Source of the DNA: Mycolicibacterium fluoranthenivorans
GTDB lineage: Bacteria > Actinomycetota > Actinomycetes > Mycobacteriales > Mycobacteriaceae
Length of the DNA: 64,000 bases
Reading direction: 5' to 3'
Assembly: GCF_011758805.1 (NCBI RefSeq)
Contig: NZ_JAANOW010000001.1
Span: 1,426,001-1,490,000, forward strand
Every line of letters begins with the position of its first letter. Positions within the stretch are counted from its first letter, which is position 1. Of this stretch, positions 35,036 to 44,488 are shown piece after piece. Below the pieces are notes generated by a model. The model did no database searches, had not been told where the DNA came from, and saw only the letters and a program-made list of their open reading frames with translations. Position numbers and translations under genes: made by a program.

Positions 35036-37444
35036 GTGACAGCACTGGGCGCGCCGTTGGCCGGCCTGCGGGTCGTTGACACCACGGTCGGGGAGGCCGG
35101 CCAAGTCACGCGGTTGCTGGCGGATCTGGGCGCCGATGTCGCCAAGATCGAACCGCCCGCCGGTTGTCCCGGGCGACTGCGACCTCCGCTGGTCAACAGT
35201 CACAGCTTGACCTTCGCGTTGCATCACGCGAACAAGCGCAGCGTCGTCCTCGATCCCGCTGACGACGAGGACCGGCGGCGGTTCCTGGACCTGGTGGGCG
35301 CCGCCGACATCGTCGTCGACAGCGGAATCACCGGGCAGGTCGGCGCGTTCGGCACGACGTGTGAAGCGCTCGCAGATCGCTTCCTTCACTTGGTGGCGAT
35401 GTCGGTGACCGATTTCGGGCTGCATGGGCCGCGTTCCGGCTGGCGAGCGACCGATGCGGTACTGGTCGCCATGACGTCGGTGCTGTCCCGATCCGGGGCG
35501 CCGGACGGCCCACCGGTCCTGCCGCCGAACGGGATCGCCTCCTCCACCGCTGCGACACAAGCCGCATGGGCCGTGCTGGTCGCCTACCACCACCGGCTGC
35601 GGACGGGACGCGGCGACTACATCGACTTCTCCCGATTCGAAGCCGTTCTGCAGGCGCTTGATCCGCCGTTCGGAGCCCAGGGGCAGGCCGCGGCGGCGCG
35701 CGGCCGCAGCGCGGCCCCCCGCGGTCGTCCCAAGAATCAGGACGCGTACCCGATCGTCGCATGCCGTGACGGCTGGGTCCGGATCTGCATCCTGGCTCCA
35801 CGGCAGTGGCGTGCCATGTGGTCGTGGCTGGGGGAGCCGGCCGAGTTCCAGGACCCCAAATACGACACGATCAGTGCCCGCGCTGCGGACTTCCCACAGA
35901 TCCGTGCCCTCATCGGCGAGTTGTTCGCCGGGCAGACCGCAGCGGATCTCGTCGCGCAGGGCGCCGCACGCGGCGTCCCCGTGGCGGGCATCCTGACGCC
36001 GGCCGAGGTGCTGTCCGGTGAGCATTTCAATGCGGTGTCCGCGTGGACCGAAGCCGATATCGCCGACGGGACGCGTGTGACGGTGCCCGACGGCTGCGTG
36101 GTGATCGACGGCGGGCGTGCCGGCGTGCGGTGGCTCGGACCTCGCGCAGGGGAATCAGCTGCGGTGTGGGCCGACCGGCCTGCGGTGGCGGACGGCGTCG
36201 AATCCGTCCGGCGCCCTCTGGAAGGGATCCGGATCCTCGACCTCGGGGTGATCGTGGCGGGTGGCGAGTTGGGCCGGCTGTTCGCCGACATGGGCGCCGA
36301 GGTGATCAAGATCGAGAGCCCCTCTTATCCGGACGGGCTGCGGCAGGCTCGACCCGGCCAGGCGATGAGCGAGTCTTTCGCCTGGACTCACCGCAACCAG
36401 TGGGGGCTGGGACTTGACCTGCGTGCGCGCGGTGGGTCTGAGGTGTTCGGCAGACTGGTGCAGCGCGCCGATGCGGTCTTCGCCAACTTCAAGCCGGGAA
36501 CGCTTACTTCGCTGGGCTTTTCGTTCGACTCCCTACAGCAACTGAATCCGGGGATCATCCTCACCGAGAGCAGTGCGTTCGGTGACGGCGGACCCTGGAG
36601 TTCCCGGCTCGGCTATGGCCCCCTGGTGCGAGCCTCCACCGGAATCACCCAGTTGTGGGCCAACGACGATCCCGAGGGTCGTTACCCGTTCTCGGATGCG
36701 GTGACGGTCTACCCGGACCACGTCGTCGCTCGCCTGGCGGCGATCGCCACCTTGGCGGCACTGATCCGTCGACGTCGCACCGACCGCGGCGCGCACATCC
36801 ACATTTCCCAAGCGGAGACGGCGGTCAGCCAACTCGACGTCCTGTACGCGGCGCACTGGGCGCGCGAGGCCGGGTCGTCGGTCACCGACGACCCGGCCGT
36901 GCACGGCGTGTACCCCTGCGCTGGTGACGATGAGTGGTGCGTGATCACGATCGGCTCGGACGATGAGTGGCATTCCGTGCTTCAGGTCCTCGGGGCGACA
37001 GCCGTCGAAGCCGATCCTCGGTTCGCCGGCGCCGAGAATCGTGCGCGGCATCGTGCGGAGCTGACAGCGATGCTGGCCGAATTCACCCGGCGGCTGGACC
37101 CGCAAAGCGCGGCAGCTGCTCTGCAGGACCGGGGGGTGGCCGCTGCGCCGATGCTGCGTGGCGCCGACATCCTCGATGAACCGCAGGTCCGGGCGCGGGG
37201 ACTGTATTCGGTGATGGAGCACCCCTTGTTCGACACCGGTCTGCCCGCCGAGACCGGACCTGCACCCTATCGGCGCATCCCTCCGGCGGACCTGCGCCCT
37301 GCTCCGGTGCTGGGCGAGCACACGATCGAGGTGTGCCAGACCGTCCTGAGCATGGACCGAGCCGAGATAGAACACCACCTTGCCGACGGAGTGCTGTTCG
37401 TACCGAGCACTCCGAAACCGACTGCGCAGGAGCAACTGGCATGA
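35036..37444 (+). CDS. Tandem-fused CaiB/BaiF family (class III) CoA transferase
   Basis: The 802-residue protein contains two class III CoA-transferase units, about residues 1-385 and 391-795, each beginning with the nucleotide-fold start (LAGLRVVDTTVGEAGQVTRLLADLGADVAKIEPP; LEGIRILDLGVIVAGGELGRLFADMGAEVIKIESP). Class III enzymes move CoA via an aspartyl intermediate. The first unit has an Asp at about 140 (RATDAVLVAMTS) at the expected place, while the second reads GYGPLVRASTG with Gly where Asp is expected, so probably only one unit is catalytic. The gene overlaps the aldehyde dehydrogenase by 4 bp. It likely activates a hydrophobic carboxylic acid as CoA ester; the substrate is unknown. 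Confidence 0.9.
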   Translation: MTALGAPLAGLRVVDTTVGEAGQVTRLLADLGADVAKIEPPAGCPGRLRPPLVNSHSLTFALHHANKRSVVLDPADDEDRRRFLDLVGAADIVVDSGITGQVGAFGTTCEALADRFLHLVAMSVTDFGLHGPRSGWRATDAVLVAMTSVLSRSGAPDGPPVLPPNGIASSTAATQAAWAVLVAYHHRLRTGRGDYIDFSRFEAVLQALDPPFGAQGQAAAARGRSAAPRGRPKNQDAYPIVACRDGWVRICILAPRQWRAMWSWLGEPAEFQDPKYDTISARAADFPQIRALIGELFAGQTAADLVAQGAARGVPVAGILTPAEVLSGEHFNAVSAWTEADIADGTRVTVPDGCVVIDGGRAGVRWLGPRAGESAAVWADRPAVADGVESVRRPLEGIRILDLGVIVAGGELGRLFADMGAEVIKIESPSYPDGLRQARPGQAMSESFAWTHRNQWGLGLDLRARGGSEVFGRLVQRADAVFANFKPGTLTSLGFSFDSLQQLNPGIILTESSAFGDGGPWSSRLGYGPLVRASTGITQLWANDDPEGRYPFSDAVTVYPDHVVARLAAIATLAALIRRRRTDRGAHIHISQAETAVSQLDVLYAAHWAREAGSSVTDDPAVHGVYPCAGDDEWCVITIGSDDEWHSVLQVLGATAVEADPRFAGAENRARHRAELTAMLAEFTRRLDPQSAAAALQDRGVAAAPMLRGADILDEPQVRARGLYSVMEHPLFDTGLPAETGPAPYRRIPPADLRPAPVLGEHTIEVCQTVLSMDRAEIEHHLADGVLFVPSTPKPTAQEQLA

Positions 37445-38883
37445 CCCGACCCACCGACCGGCTGTTCATCGACGGCGCTTTCCGCCAGGCCGGGAAAACC
37501 ATCCCTGTCGTCGAGGCCGCCACCGGAGAGGTCTTCGCGGATGGCCCCTGCGCCACCCCCTCCGATATCGATGCAGCCGTGGCCGCTGCGCACGAGAGCC
37601 CCGCGGTGCGGTGGGGGAAGGCACCGCCGGCAGAACGGGCGGAGGTGCTCAAGCGATACGCCGCCGCGTTGCGATCGCGCGCGGAGGACACCGCGCGGGT
37701 GGTCAGCCGGGAGAACGGGATGCCGATCACGTTGTCGCGGTCGGTGAACGGGATCTTCCCGGCCGCTCTGGTCGCCTACTACGCGAAGCTGATCAAGGAA
37801 TGGGAACCGGAGGAGAGCCGCCCAGCATTTGTCGGCCACACCATCGTGCGGCGGGAACCGGTCGGTGTGGTCGGTGCGATCACGCCGTGGAACTACCCGC
37901 AAGCGCTGGCGATCATGAAGATCGCACCTGCGCTGGCCGCAGGCTGTCGCGTGGTGCTCAAGGCGGCGCCAGAAACCGCCTTGGATGCAATGGCATTCGC
38001 CGAAGCCGCCGTGGAGGCAGGCCTGCCGGCCGGAGTGCTGAACGTGGTACCCGGTGACACCGAGGCGGGCGCACATCTGGTGAGCCACCCGGGTGTCGAC
38101 AAAGTGGCGTTCACCGGTTCCACCGGCGCGGGCCGGGTCATCGGCGCGGAATGCGGCCGGTTGATCAAGCCTGTCACTCTGGAGCTCGGCGGAAAGTCCG
38201 CAGCGATCGTGCTGGACGACGCGGACCTCGACAGAACCGTTGCCGGGCTTCGTGAGGTCTCCTTCGTCAACAACGGCCAGACCTGCCATCTCAGTTCACG
38301 CATCTTGGTGCCGAAATCCCGATACTCGGAGTTCGTCTGCGCGATTGCAGATCTGGCGAAGAGCATGACGGTAGGCGATCCGCTCGACGACGACACCGAG
38401 ATCGGTCCGCTGGTCAGCGCGCGGCAACGCGACAGGGTGCTCGAGTACATCGAGATCGGCCGCGGGACGGGGGCGCGTCTGGTCGCCGGCGGTGCGGTTC
38501 CAGCTGATCGCCCGCGGGGATGGTTCGTATCACCGACGGTATTCGCTGACGTCGACAACCGCGACCGTATCGCCCAGGAAGAGATCTTCGGGCCTGTCGT
38601 CACAATCACCGCGTACGACGGCGATGCCGAGGCGGTTCAACTCGCCAACGACACCGAGTTCGGCTTGGCCGGCACGGTGTGGTCGCAGAACAGCGATCGT
38701 GCCCTTGAGATAGCCCGGGCCATGCACACCGGCTCAGTCGGCGTCAATCACTATCAACTGGACATCCAATCACCCTTTGGCGGTGTCAAATCCAGTGGTC
38801 TGGGACGGGAACTCGGTCCCGAGGGATTGGACGCATATCGCGTGACAAAGTCGATGTACTGCGCCGATCCGATCGGCCGCTAG
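37441..38883 (+). CDS. Aldehyde dehydrogenase
   Basis: A 480-residue NAD(P)-dependent aldehyde dehydrogenase with catalytic C282 (NNGQTCHLSSR), base E248 (LELGGKSAA), Rossmann motif FTGSTGAG and C-terminal PFGGVKSSGLGRELG. The ATG overlaps the CoA-transferase stop (ATGA). Unlike the enzyme at 13951 it is of the broad betaine/long-chain aldehyde dehydrogenase type and uses ordinary C-ending codons. With CoA transferase and MaoC it suggests oxidation of an aldehyde to an acid that is then activated and hydrated. Confidence 0.94.
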   Translation: MTRPTDRLFIDGAFRQAGKTIPVVEAATGEVFADGPCATPSDIDAAVAAAHESPAVRWGKAPPAERAEVLKRYAAALRSRAEDTARVVSRENGMPITLSRSVNGIFPAALVAYYAKLIKEWEPEESRPAFVGHTIVRREPVGVVGAITPWNYPQALAIMKIAPALAAGCRVVLKAAPETALDAMAFAEAAVEAGLPAGVLNVVPGDTEAGAHLVSHPGVDKVAFTGSTGAGRVIGAECGRLIKPVTLELGGKSAAIVLDDADLDRTVAGLREVSFVNNGQTCHLSSRILVPKSRYSEFVCAIADLAKSMTVGDPLDDDTEIGPLVSARQRDRVLEYIEIGRGTGARLVAGGAVPADRPRGWFVSPTVFADVDNRDRIAQEEIFGPVVTITAYDGDAEAVQLANDTEFGLAGTVWSQNSDRALEIARAMHTGSVGVNHYQLDIQSPFGGVKSSGLGRELGPEGLDAYRVTKSMYCADPIGR

Positions 38884-38886
38884 CGC

Positions 38887-39381
38887 GTGACGAACGCAGA
38901 CCACACCGCCGGTGGCGGGCGTGACCTTGCTCGCCTGATCGGCGAAGCACCCTGGCACGCGGAGGATCTGAACATCGGGGACTGGATGGAGCTCGGCACG
39001 GTCCAGGTGGAGCTCGCAGAGGTCCTTGCCTTTGCGGGTCGGTTCGACCCGCTCCCGATCCATCTCGATGAAGCCAACACCACATTCGGCGGAGTGATCG
39101 CGAGCGGGGTGCACACCATGGCCCTGTTCTCCAGCCTGGCGTCCCGGGTCTTCCTCCCACGCCTGGCCATCGTCGCGGGCAAGGGTGTCGACCGGCTCCG
39201 GATGCCCGCTCCGGTGCGGCCCGGATCGACCTTGGCCGGGGCTGTGGAGATCACCGATATCGTGATGCACTCCAGACGGGCGGACGTGTCCTATCGGGCG
39301 ACGTTCGTCGATGCCTGCGATCGTGTGGTGCTGAGCTTCGTCGCGATCACCGTGGTCTCACGACGGATACCGGCTTCGTAG
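38887..39381 (+). CDS. MaoC-like (R)-enoyl-CoA hydratase domain protein
   Basis: A 164-residue hot-dog fold protein with the MaoC hydratase motif FDPLPIHLDEANTTFGGVIASGVHTMAL, in which D and H of the D-x4-H dyad are present (F-D-P-L-P-I-H). It probably hydrates an enoyl-CoA in the pathway served by the preceding genes. GTG 38887 begins 3 bp after the aldehyde dehydrogenase stop. Confidence 0.87.
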   Translation: MTNADHTAGGGRDLARLIGEAPWHAEDLNIGDWMELGTVQVELAEVLAFAGRFDPLPIHLDEANTTFGGVIASGVHTMALFSSLASRVFLPRLAIVAGKGVDRLRMPAPVRPGSTLAGAVEITDIVMHSRRADVSYRATFVDACDRVVLSFVAITVVSRRIPAS

Positions 39382-39456
39382 TCCGTACTGCAGTGTTTCA
39401 TGCCCGTAACGAGGCCTGGCTGAGCAGGATCGTTGCCCGAGTGCGAACGGCCTTGG

Positions 39457-39786
39457 TCAGAACGATCCCCGGTGGGGGCAGATGTCTTGAACCGACCGAT
39501 CGGCAAATTTCAGGGCCTGACCGATTGTCCAGTCCGAATGTGTCGACAAGACTTGTTGCCCGGCGTCCCAGAGCGAACCATCGTGGGGTGATTGCATCAA
39601 CATGCATACGGACTGACCTTCGCGGATCGCCTGATGGCTGTCCATCCTGATGCCGTCTCCGGCAATCGCCTGGAGGAATACGGAGTAGTTGGCGTTGGGG
39701 TCGAAGGTGTCGGGGGCTGCGTGCGCAGGCACTCCGGGCGAAATCAGCAGCGATAGCGAAACGAACGTCGCTGCAAGCGTTCTCAT
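39457..39786 (-). CDS. DUF732 secreted protein
   Basis: A 109-residue exported protein: Sec signal MRTLAATFVSLSLLISPGVPAHA, then a DUF732-like domain with two Cys (SVCMLM and QDICPH) likely forming a disulfide, and the pattern YSVFLQAIAGDGIRM...A...G...C. ATG 39786 is preferred because GGAG lies 5 nt upstream; nearby in-frame ATGs at 39789 and 39801 are possible. DUF732 proteins are small secreted mycobacterial proteins of unknown function. It converges with the MaoC gene. Confidence 0.85.
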   Translation of the reverse strand: MRTLAATFVSLSLLISPGVPAHAAPDTFDPNANYSVFLQAIAGDGIRMDSHQAIREGQSVCMLMQSPHDGSLWDAGQQVLSTHSDWTIGQALKFADRSVQDICPHRGSF

Positions 39787-40490
39787 CATGACTCCGATCA
39801 TAAAGCCGGCGACAACGGATCTGTGGCAGTTTGACAGGGCGTGCGCGGCCGAGTCCGCGTCCTGCTCAACCATCGCGCTAAATCGAGACACTGTAGATAA
39901 CTGGACCTTCTGCGCACCGGGCGGCGAGGTCATCGGCATGAGGTGCTGGAAGGGGTCTAGGCGGGCGTGAAGCTTTGCCGGCGCCGCGGCATGCGGCGCC
40001 GGGCAACAGTGCCTGGTCATGGACGGTGTCGGGTTCACCTGGAAGGAAGGAAGATTGCCCGAGCGCTTGTCGTGGGGCGGGTCGTGGTTGACAGGAATAA
40101 CCTAAGTGCATAAGTTTATGTGTGACGCGAGCCACGTCGTTCTGCGTCGCTGATCCGCGAGAGGAGCGTTGCTCGACGTGATGGCTGGCAAATGCGCGAC
40201 CACTGCGGATCGCAACGTGGAATTCGTAGTGAAGGACTCCATTGTGGCGGGTTCGGTCGACGTTCGCGGGGAGTGCGATTCCGGGAACATCGGACGAAGT
40301 GCCGGATTCAGGCCCTCTCGAATGACATCTTTCCATCCGGATCCGACGACCTGATCGCCATGGAAACGGGCTTCGCCGCTGCCCTTTTCAGCGCTGAACG
40401 CAACAGCCCTGGCTCGATCCGGCGCGCATTGCAGCCTGTCGCAACCGGCGGGAATCAGTGCTCAGAGAAGAAACTCATAAGGAGATTGCG
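39787..40490. other. 704-bp intergenic region between two divergent DUF732 genes
   Basis: It holds a GC-rich hairpin (39978-39987 with 39993-40002), a near-consensus promoter at 40088-40116, and a weak 61-codon frame from TTG 40169 behind GAGAGGAG that shows no family likeness. Otherwise nothing coding was recognised. Confidence 0.5.
40088..40120 (+). promoter_or_regulatory. SigA-type promoter overlapping a palindrome
   Basis: TTGACA (40088-40093), a 17-bp spacer and TAAGTT (40111-40116) make a strong promoter. The -10 lies inside the perfect palindrome CATAA-GT-TTATG (40109-40120), so a repressor bound there would block it. The first confident downstream gene is the DUF732 gene at 40491, about 370 bp away. 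Confidence 0.55.
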
Positions 40491-40793
40491 TTGAAGACGT
40501 GGAAGTGTTTGTGGGCTGTGCTGATCGCTGCGCTGACCATCAACATGGTGGCCGCGCAACCAGCGCATGCTGATCCGTTGCTTCCCCTCACGCAGGCTGA
40601 AATCGACTACCTCGGCCATGCCCGCCAGGTGTTTGCAGTCAGTCACAACCCGGTGTCATTCCGTAGCGATGGTCAGTTGCTGAGTGACGGTTGGTATGCG
40701 TGTGACAAGCGAGCGGCGGGCTTCGTGGGAACCGAGGCGACGTTGGTCACGCCCGCGCTCACTCAATTGGCATTCATTTACCTGTGCCCATAG
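40491..40793 (+). CDS. DUF732 secreted protein
   Basis: A 100-residue exported protein with signal sequence ending near PAHADP and a DUF732-like body (LTQAEIDYLGHARQVF...GQLLSDGWYACDKRAAGF) with two Cys near its middle and end. TTG 40491 is the chosen start because AAGGAG stands 7 nt upstream and gives a basic N-terminus (MKTWK); the longer frame starting at 40458 has no such site. It lies upstream of the mce operon on the same strand; its function is unknown. Confidence 0.82.
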   Translation: MKTWKCLWAVLIAALTINMVAAQPAHADPLLPLTQAEIDYLGHARQVFAVSHNPVSFRSDGQLLSDGWYACDKRAAGFVGTEATLVTPALTQLAFIYLCP

Positions 40794-41626
40794 CAGCGCG
40801 GCAGTCCACGGGTTCACCATACGAGCCGATCGGGCGGTTGGTGACGTGTGACTTCGGTGGCTGCCGTCCCGGCGCTCTGCCTTTGACAAGCGGGCCCGGG
40901 CTACGGCAACGCCGTAGACGGTGCACCCGGGTCACGAGCTTCGGTCGATGTCCGTTGGGAGTCTGTCAGTGTGAGTGCGCGCGTAAAGGCGTATGGGACT
41001 CCATGGGTAGCCGATCGAAAAGTGCAGATTTACAGTCTTTTTCGTTTCCCGAGCCGTTCGACGGTCGACGATCCGGCGTGGTCGCCGGCGTCAAGACGAC
41101 GGTCGCCCATGTCAGGGTGTTGTCATCGCACCCTGAGATGTCTGTGTAGCGATCGCGGCCCCGGGCGTCGATCGAACCCGTGTCCCGAGGCGGGCGTCCA
41201 ACGTTGACGGAAATGTCAATAACTCCGTCGACCTCGGGGCTTGGCAACTAAAGCTATTAGGTATAAATTGTTGCTCGACGTGATTCAAACCACTTTGCTA
41301 TAGGTTTAGCTTTGCTGGTCACACCCCGTTTGCGCGAGGCAATCAGGGGCAGCGTCGCGGAAGGTCTACGTGCAGGTCTCAGCGTCACATCCGTCTAGGG
41401 CTCAGGTCGGTCCACGACGGGATGCGCGACATGGTCGCCGCAAGTGGGGTCGCCGGCCGGGACTCCGCCAACAACGATGGGAGAGCAAGAGTGGCTCAGT
41501 CGACGCTCGCGGACAACGAGCATCGAGGTGTGCGTCGATGATCTCGCGACCACGCCCACGCGGGAGCCTCCAAGGCGTCGCGCCCAGCGCCGGCATCTCA
41601 GCGCCAGTCGAACTCGGGGTCACCCG
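40794..41626. other. 833-bp region upstream of the mce operon
   Basis: No gene recognised. A small hairpin CTACGGC-AAC-GCCGTAG (40901-40917) may terminate the DUF732 transcript. An AT-rich stretch at 41245-41310 contains TATAAA at 41262-41267 and is the likely mce promoter area. ORFs at 40784-41149 and 41370-41633 look non-coding. Confidence 0.45.
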
Positions 41627-42520
41627 ATGGTAGGCGTTGCGGACCTGCCGACCGTCTCCAATCGGCCGGAAGATCCTCTGCACCAGTCGAGGTCGTCCGG
41701 AGCGCTGCGCACGGTCGGACAGAAGTTCTCGAGACTTGGCCAGGCGCCGGTGGCCGCCGCGGCCACGACCGGCCGCGGCATCGCTCTTGCGCTTTCCGTG
41801 CTTCGCTATGCGGTTCAGGACACTCTCACTCGTCGCTTGCCGGTCGGTGAGTTCGTCTGGCAGGCGTGGGCGCTGTTCAAGGTCACTGCGACTCCGGCGG
41901 TGTTGATGGCAATACCGATCGGCGGGATCGTCACGGTTGTCGTTTCGGGACTGGTGGCCCAAGTGGGAGCAACGGCGCTGCTAGGTGCCGCAAGCGGAGT
42001 GGGGGTACTTCGGCAGGGGGCACCCGTTACCGCAGGTTTGTTGATGGGCGGCGCTGCGGCCTCAGCCATCGCATCGGACTTCGGTGCACGAGCCATACGC
42101 GAGGAGCTCGACGCCATGCGGGTGCTCGGCGTGGACCCGATCCGGCGTCTCGTGGTGCCACGGTTCTTGGCGCTGCTGCTGATCGCCCCCATGCTCACCT
42201 TGGTCATCATCGTGTCAGGCACGGCCTCCGCGTTCCTGCTCTCGGTCACGGTCAGCGGCGTGGCTCCGGGAAGCTTCTGGAATTCGTTCGGGACGTTCGC
42301 CAAGATGACCGACGTCTACTTCGCCCTCGGGAAGGGTCTGGTCTTCGCCGCAATTGTGGCCATCATCTCGTCGATGAGAGGGATGGAAGCGAAGGGCGGT
42401 CCACGCGGTGTCGCGGATGCCGTCAACGCGGCGGTGGTCATCAACGTCGTGCTCATTCTGTTCGCAAACCTCATCATCACGCAGATCTCAACGATGTTCT
42501 TTCCGACGGCGGTGGCGTGA
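41627..42520 (+). CDS. yrbEA: YrbE-type permease subunit A of the Mce transporter (MlaE family)
   Basis: A 297-residue MlaE/YrbE permease with about five to six transmembrane helices and the conserved EELDAMRVLGVDPIRRLVVPR loop, the counterpart of the ATPase coupling helix. It forms the inner-membrane channel of an Mce lipid importer with YrbEB. The start is uncertain: ATG 41627 gives a length near the family norm, while the frame stays open to 41444. The stop overlaps the yrbEB start by one base (TGATG). Confidence 0.9.
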   Translation: MVGVADLPTVSNRPEDPLHQSRSSGALRTVGQKFSRLGQAPVAAAATTGRGIALALSVLRYAVQDTLTRRLPVGEFVWQAWALFKVTATPAVLMAIPIGGIVTVVVSGLVAQVGATALLGAASGVGVLRQGAPVTAGLLMGGAAASAIASDFGARAIREELDAMRVLGVDPIRRLVVPRFLALLLIAPMLTLVIIVSGTASAFLLSVTVSGVAPGSFWNSFGTFAKMTDVYFALGKGLVFAAIVAIISSMRGMEAKGGPRGVADAVNAAVVINVVLILFANLIITQISTMFFPTAVA

Positions 42521-43368
42521 TGTCGGCGCCGGCGGCCCTGGGGCGTGTGCGTACCGCTGCTGCGGAAACAGCGAAGAAGCCGTTGAGTGGCATCGGACAG
42601 TGGACCTTGTTCATCGGTCAGGTGTTCTTCTACTTACCGCTGACGGTGCGTCGATACTCTCGCCAAACGTTGGCTGCCACGATCAACATGGCTTGGGGCA
42701 GAGGGTCGTTGGTCGTTGACGGCGGCACTATCAGCGTCCTGCTGCTGCTCGGCGTGGCGACTGGTGCCTCTCTGGGCATCGAAGCGCTTGCGGTGTTGGA
42801 CATCTTGGGATTCGGTTCGCTGTCAGGCATCATCGGTGGCATCGGTGCCGTCCGTATCCTCGGCCCGATCGTCGCGGGCATCGCGTTCATGTCCCAGGCG
42901 GGTACTCGCATGACGGCCGAGATCGGAGCCATGCGCATCGCCGAAGAGATCGATGCTGTCGAAGCCATCGGCTTGCGGCCCATCCCGTTCGTCGTAGGCA
43001 CTCGCCTGATCGGCGCACTGACGTGTGTGATACCCGGCTATCTACTGACCCTTATGGGCGTCTTCTACACGATCCAATTGGTGGTCGTCACCTTCAGCGG
43101 TGAACACGGAGGCACCTATTTCCACTATTTCGTGATGTTCTTGAATCCGACCGACCTCCTCTACTCGACGATAAAGTTGAGTATCTACTGCATCGCGGTG
43201 ACGCTGATCCACTGCTACTACGGCTATTTCGCTTCAGGGGGCCCGGTCGGTGTCGGTATGGCTTCGGGCCGCGCGGTGCGTGCGAGTCTGGTGACGATCG
43301 TGGTCCTGGACTTCACGACGACTGTTCTGCTGTGGGGCCTTCAGCCCGAGTTCATCTTCAAGGGATAG
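42520..43368 (+). CDS. yrbEB: YrbE-type permease subunit B of the Mce transporter (MlaE family)
   Basis: A 282-residue permease with the MlaE motif EEIDAVEAIGLRPIPFVVGTRLIG and several transmembrane helices. It pairs with YrbEA. The ATG at 42520 overlaps the previous stop by one base; an upstream ORF extension is in the yrbEA gene and is not real. It is followed by mceA after 10 bp. Confidence 0.93.
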   Translation: MSAPAALGRVRTAAAETAKKPLSGIGQWTLFIGQVFFYLPLTVRRYSRQTLAATINMAWGRGSLVVDGGTISVLLLLGVATGASLGIEALAVLDILGFGSLSGIIGGIGAVRILGPIVAGIAFMSQAGTRMTAEIGAMRIAEEIDAVEAIGLRPIPFVVGTRLIGALTCVIPGYLLTLMGVFYTIQLVVVTFSGEHGGTYFHYFVMFLNPTDLLYSTIKLSIYCIAVTLIHCYYGYFASGGPVGVGMASGRAVRASLVTIVVLDFTTTVLLWGLQPEFIFKG

Positions 43369-43378
43369 AGGGAATTTC

Positions 43379-44488
43379 ATGCTGCGAGGATCAGCCCAGC
43401 GCCAGCAGCGGGTATTGCTGTCCATCGGCGGTGCCGTGGTGCTGTGCGTCGTTTTGGCGGTGTCTTTCTTCGTCGTGGATCCCTTTGGGGGTCGGGCCAA
43501 AGACGTTTATTCCGTAGTGATTTCGACTCCCTATGTGGGACAGGGTGTCCAGGCGGGCACGGCGGTGGTCCTGCACGGCGTCAAGGTCGGCCAAGTTACC
43601 GACGTCACCAACATCGCCGGCGGCGTCCAGCTCGACACCGACCTGCAAAAGGAGTCCACTCAAGGCCTGACCAACCGTGTGGGCATAGATTTTCGACCGA
43701 TCAACTACTTCGGCGTCCCTGGTATCAACCTCGTGCCGAAGCCCGGCGGCGATGCTCTTCAGGATGGCAGCAGGGTCGCTCTGACACCTTCGGGGAACTT
43801 CACCCTTTCGGAATTGCTCAATCAATTGGGCAACGTGTCAGAAGCCTCGCTCACACCGCAGCTGATCAAGGTCATTGATCGGGTGACCCGCTATACCGAC
43901 GGATTGAACCCACTGTTCGAGACCGCAGTGACGGTAGCGCGAGCCGTCGAGGCCGTGCAGACCTATCCCACGGAGGAACAACTGACCAAACTGTCTTCGG
44001 CGGCCGAGGCCGTACCGCCATTCGCGGATGAAGCGATCATGGCAGGCAGGCGAATCATCGATTACAGCTATTACCCCGGGCAAGTTCGTGGGCCTGCGGT
44101 ATCGAGCGGTCCACGACTGGAGTTCCCATTCCTCACGGATGTGGACACTCCCAGTCTTGGTGACATCTCTCAGGACTTTTATATGAAGCATTGGGACGCG
44201 TTCCTGAACCTCGCACAGAACGGCCTGTTCGGCGCGGTGGGCAAACTCGTCAGCAGTCACGTGGATGATCTGTTTCCGTTGATCAGCGGGATCAAGGCGA
44301 TCACTGACACGGGACCTGTCCTGCTGCGACCTCAGGACGTGGCGGAGAAGCTATCGGAATTGCGTTCTCGATTCGAGAAGCTCTATGCCGGAAACGTTAC
44401 GCAACACGCAGTTTCGGTCCGCATCCTGCTGGACAGCCTCCCCGGCGTGGCGGCCCCGGTCGGCATCGTGACGGAGGGAACGCCGTGA
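43379..44488 (+). CDS. mceA: Mce family protein MceA
   Basis: A 369-residue MlaD/MCE-domain protein with an N-terminal membrane anchor (about 12-34), an MCE domain beginning at about 41 (VYSVVISTPYVGQGVQAGTAVVLHGVKVGQVTDV), and a helical C-terminal part. Mce proteins assemble into a hexameric periplasmic tube that carries lipids or sterols to the YrbE permease. ATG 43379 follows AGAGGGA. The C-terminus overlaps mceB by 4 bp. Confidence 0.92.
   Translation: MLRGSAQRQQRVLLSIGGAVVLCVVLAVSFFVVDPFGGRAKDVYSVVISTPYVGQGVQAGTAVVLHGVKVGQVTDVTNIAGGVQLDTDLQKESTQGLTNRVGIDFRPINYFGVPGINLVPKPGGDALQDGSRVALTPSGNFTLSELLNQLGNVSEASLTPQLIKVIDRVTRYTDGLNPLFETAVTVARAVEAVQTYPTEEQLTKLSSAAEAVPPFADEAIMAGRRIIDYSYYPGQVRGPAVSSGPRLEFPFLTDVDTPSLGDISQDFYMKHWDAFLNLAQNGLFGAVGKLVSSHVDDLFPLISGIKAITDTGPVLLRPQDVAEKLSELRSRFEKLYAGNVTQHAVSVRILLDSLPGVAAPVGIVTEGTP

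Noticed and set aside
40168..41284. 15-bp direct repeat GTTGCTCGACGTGAT at 40168 and 41270
   Set aside because: A repeat of this length is expected about once or twice by chance in a 64-kb window, and the surroundings do not match.
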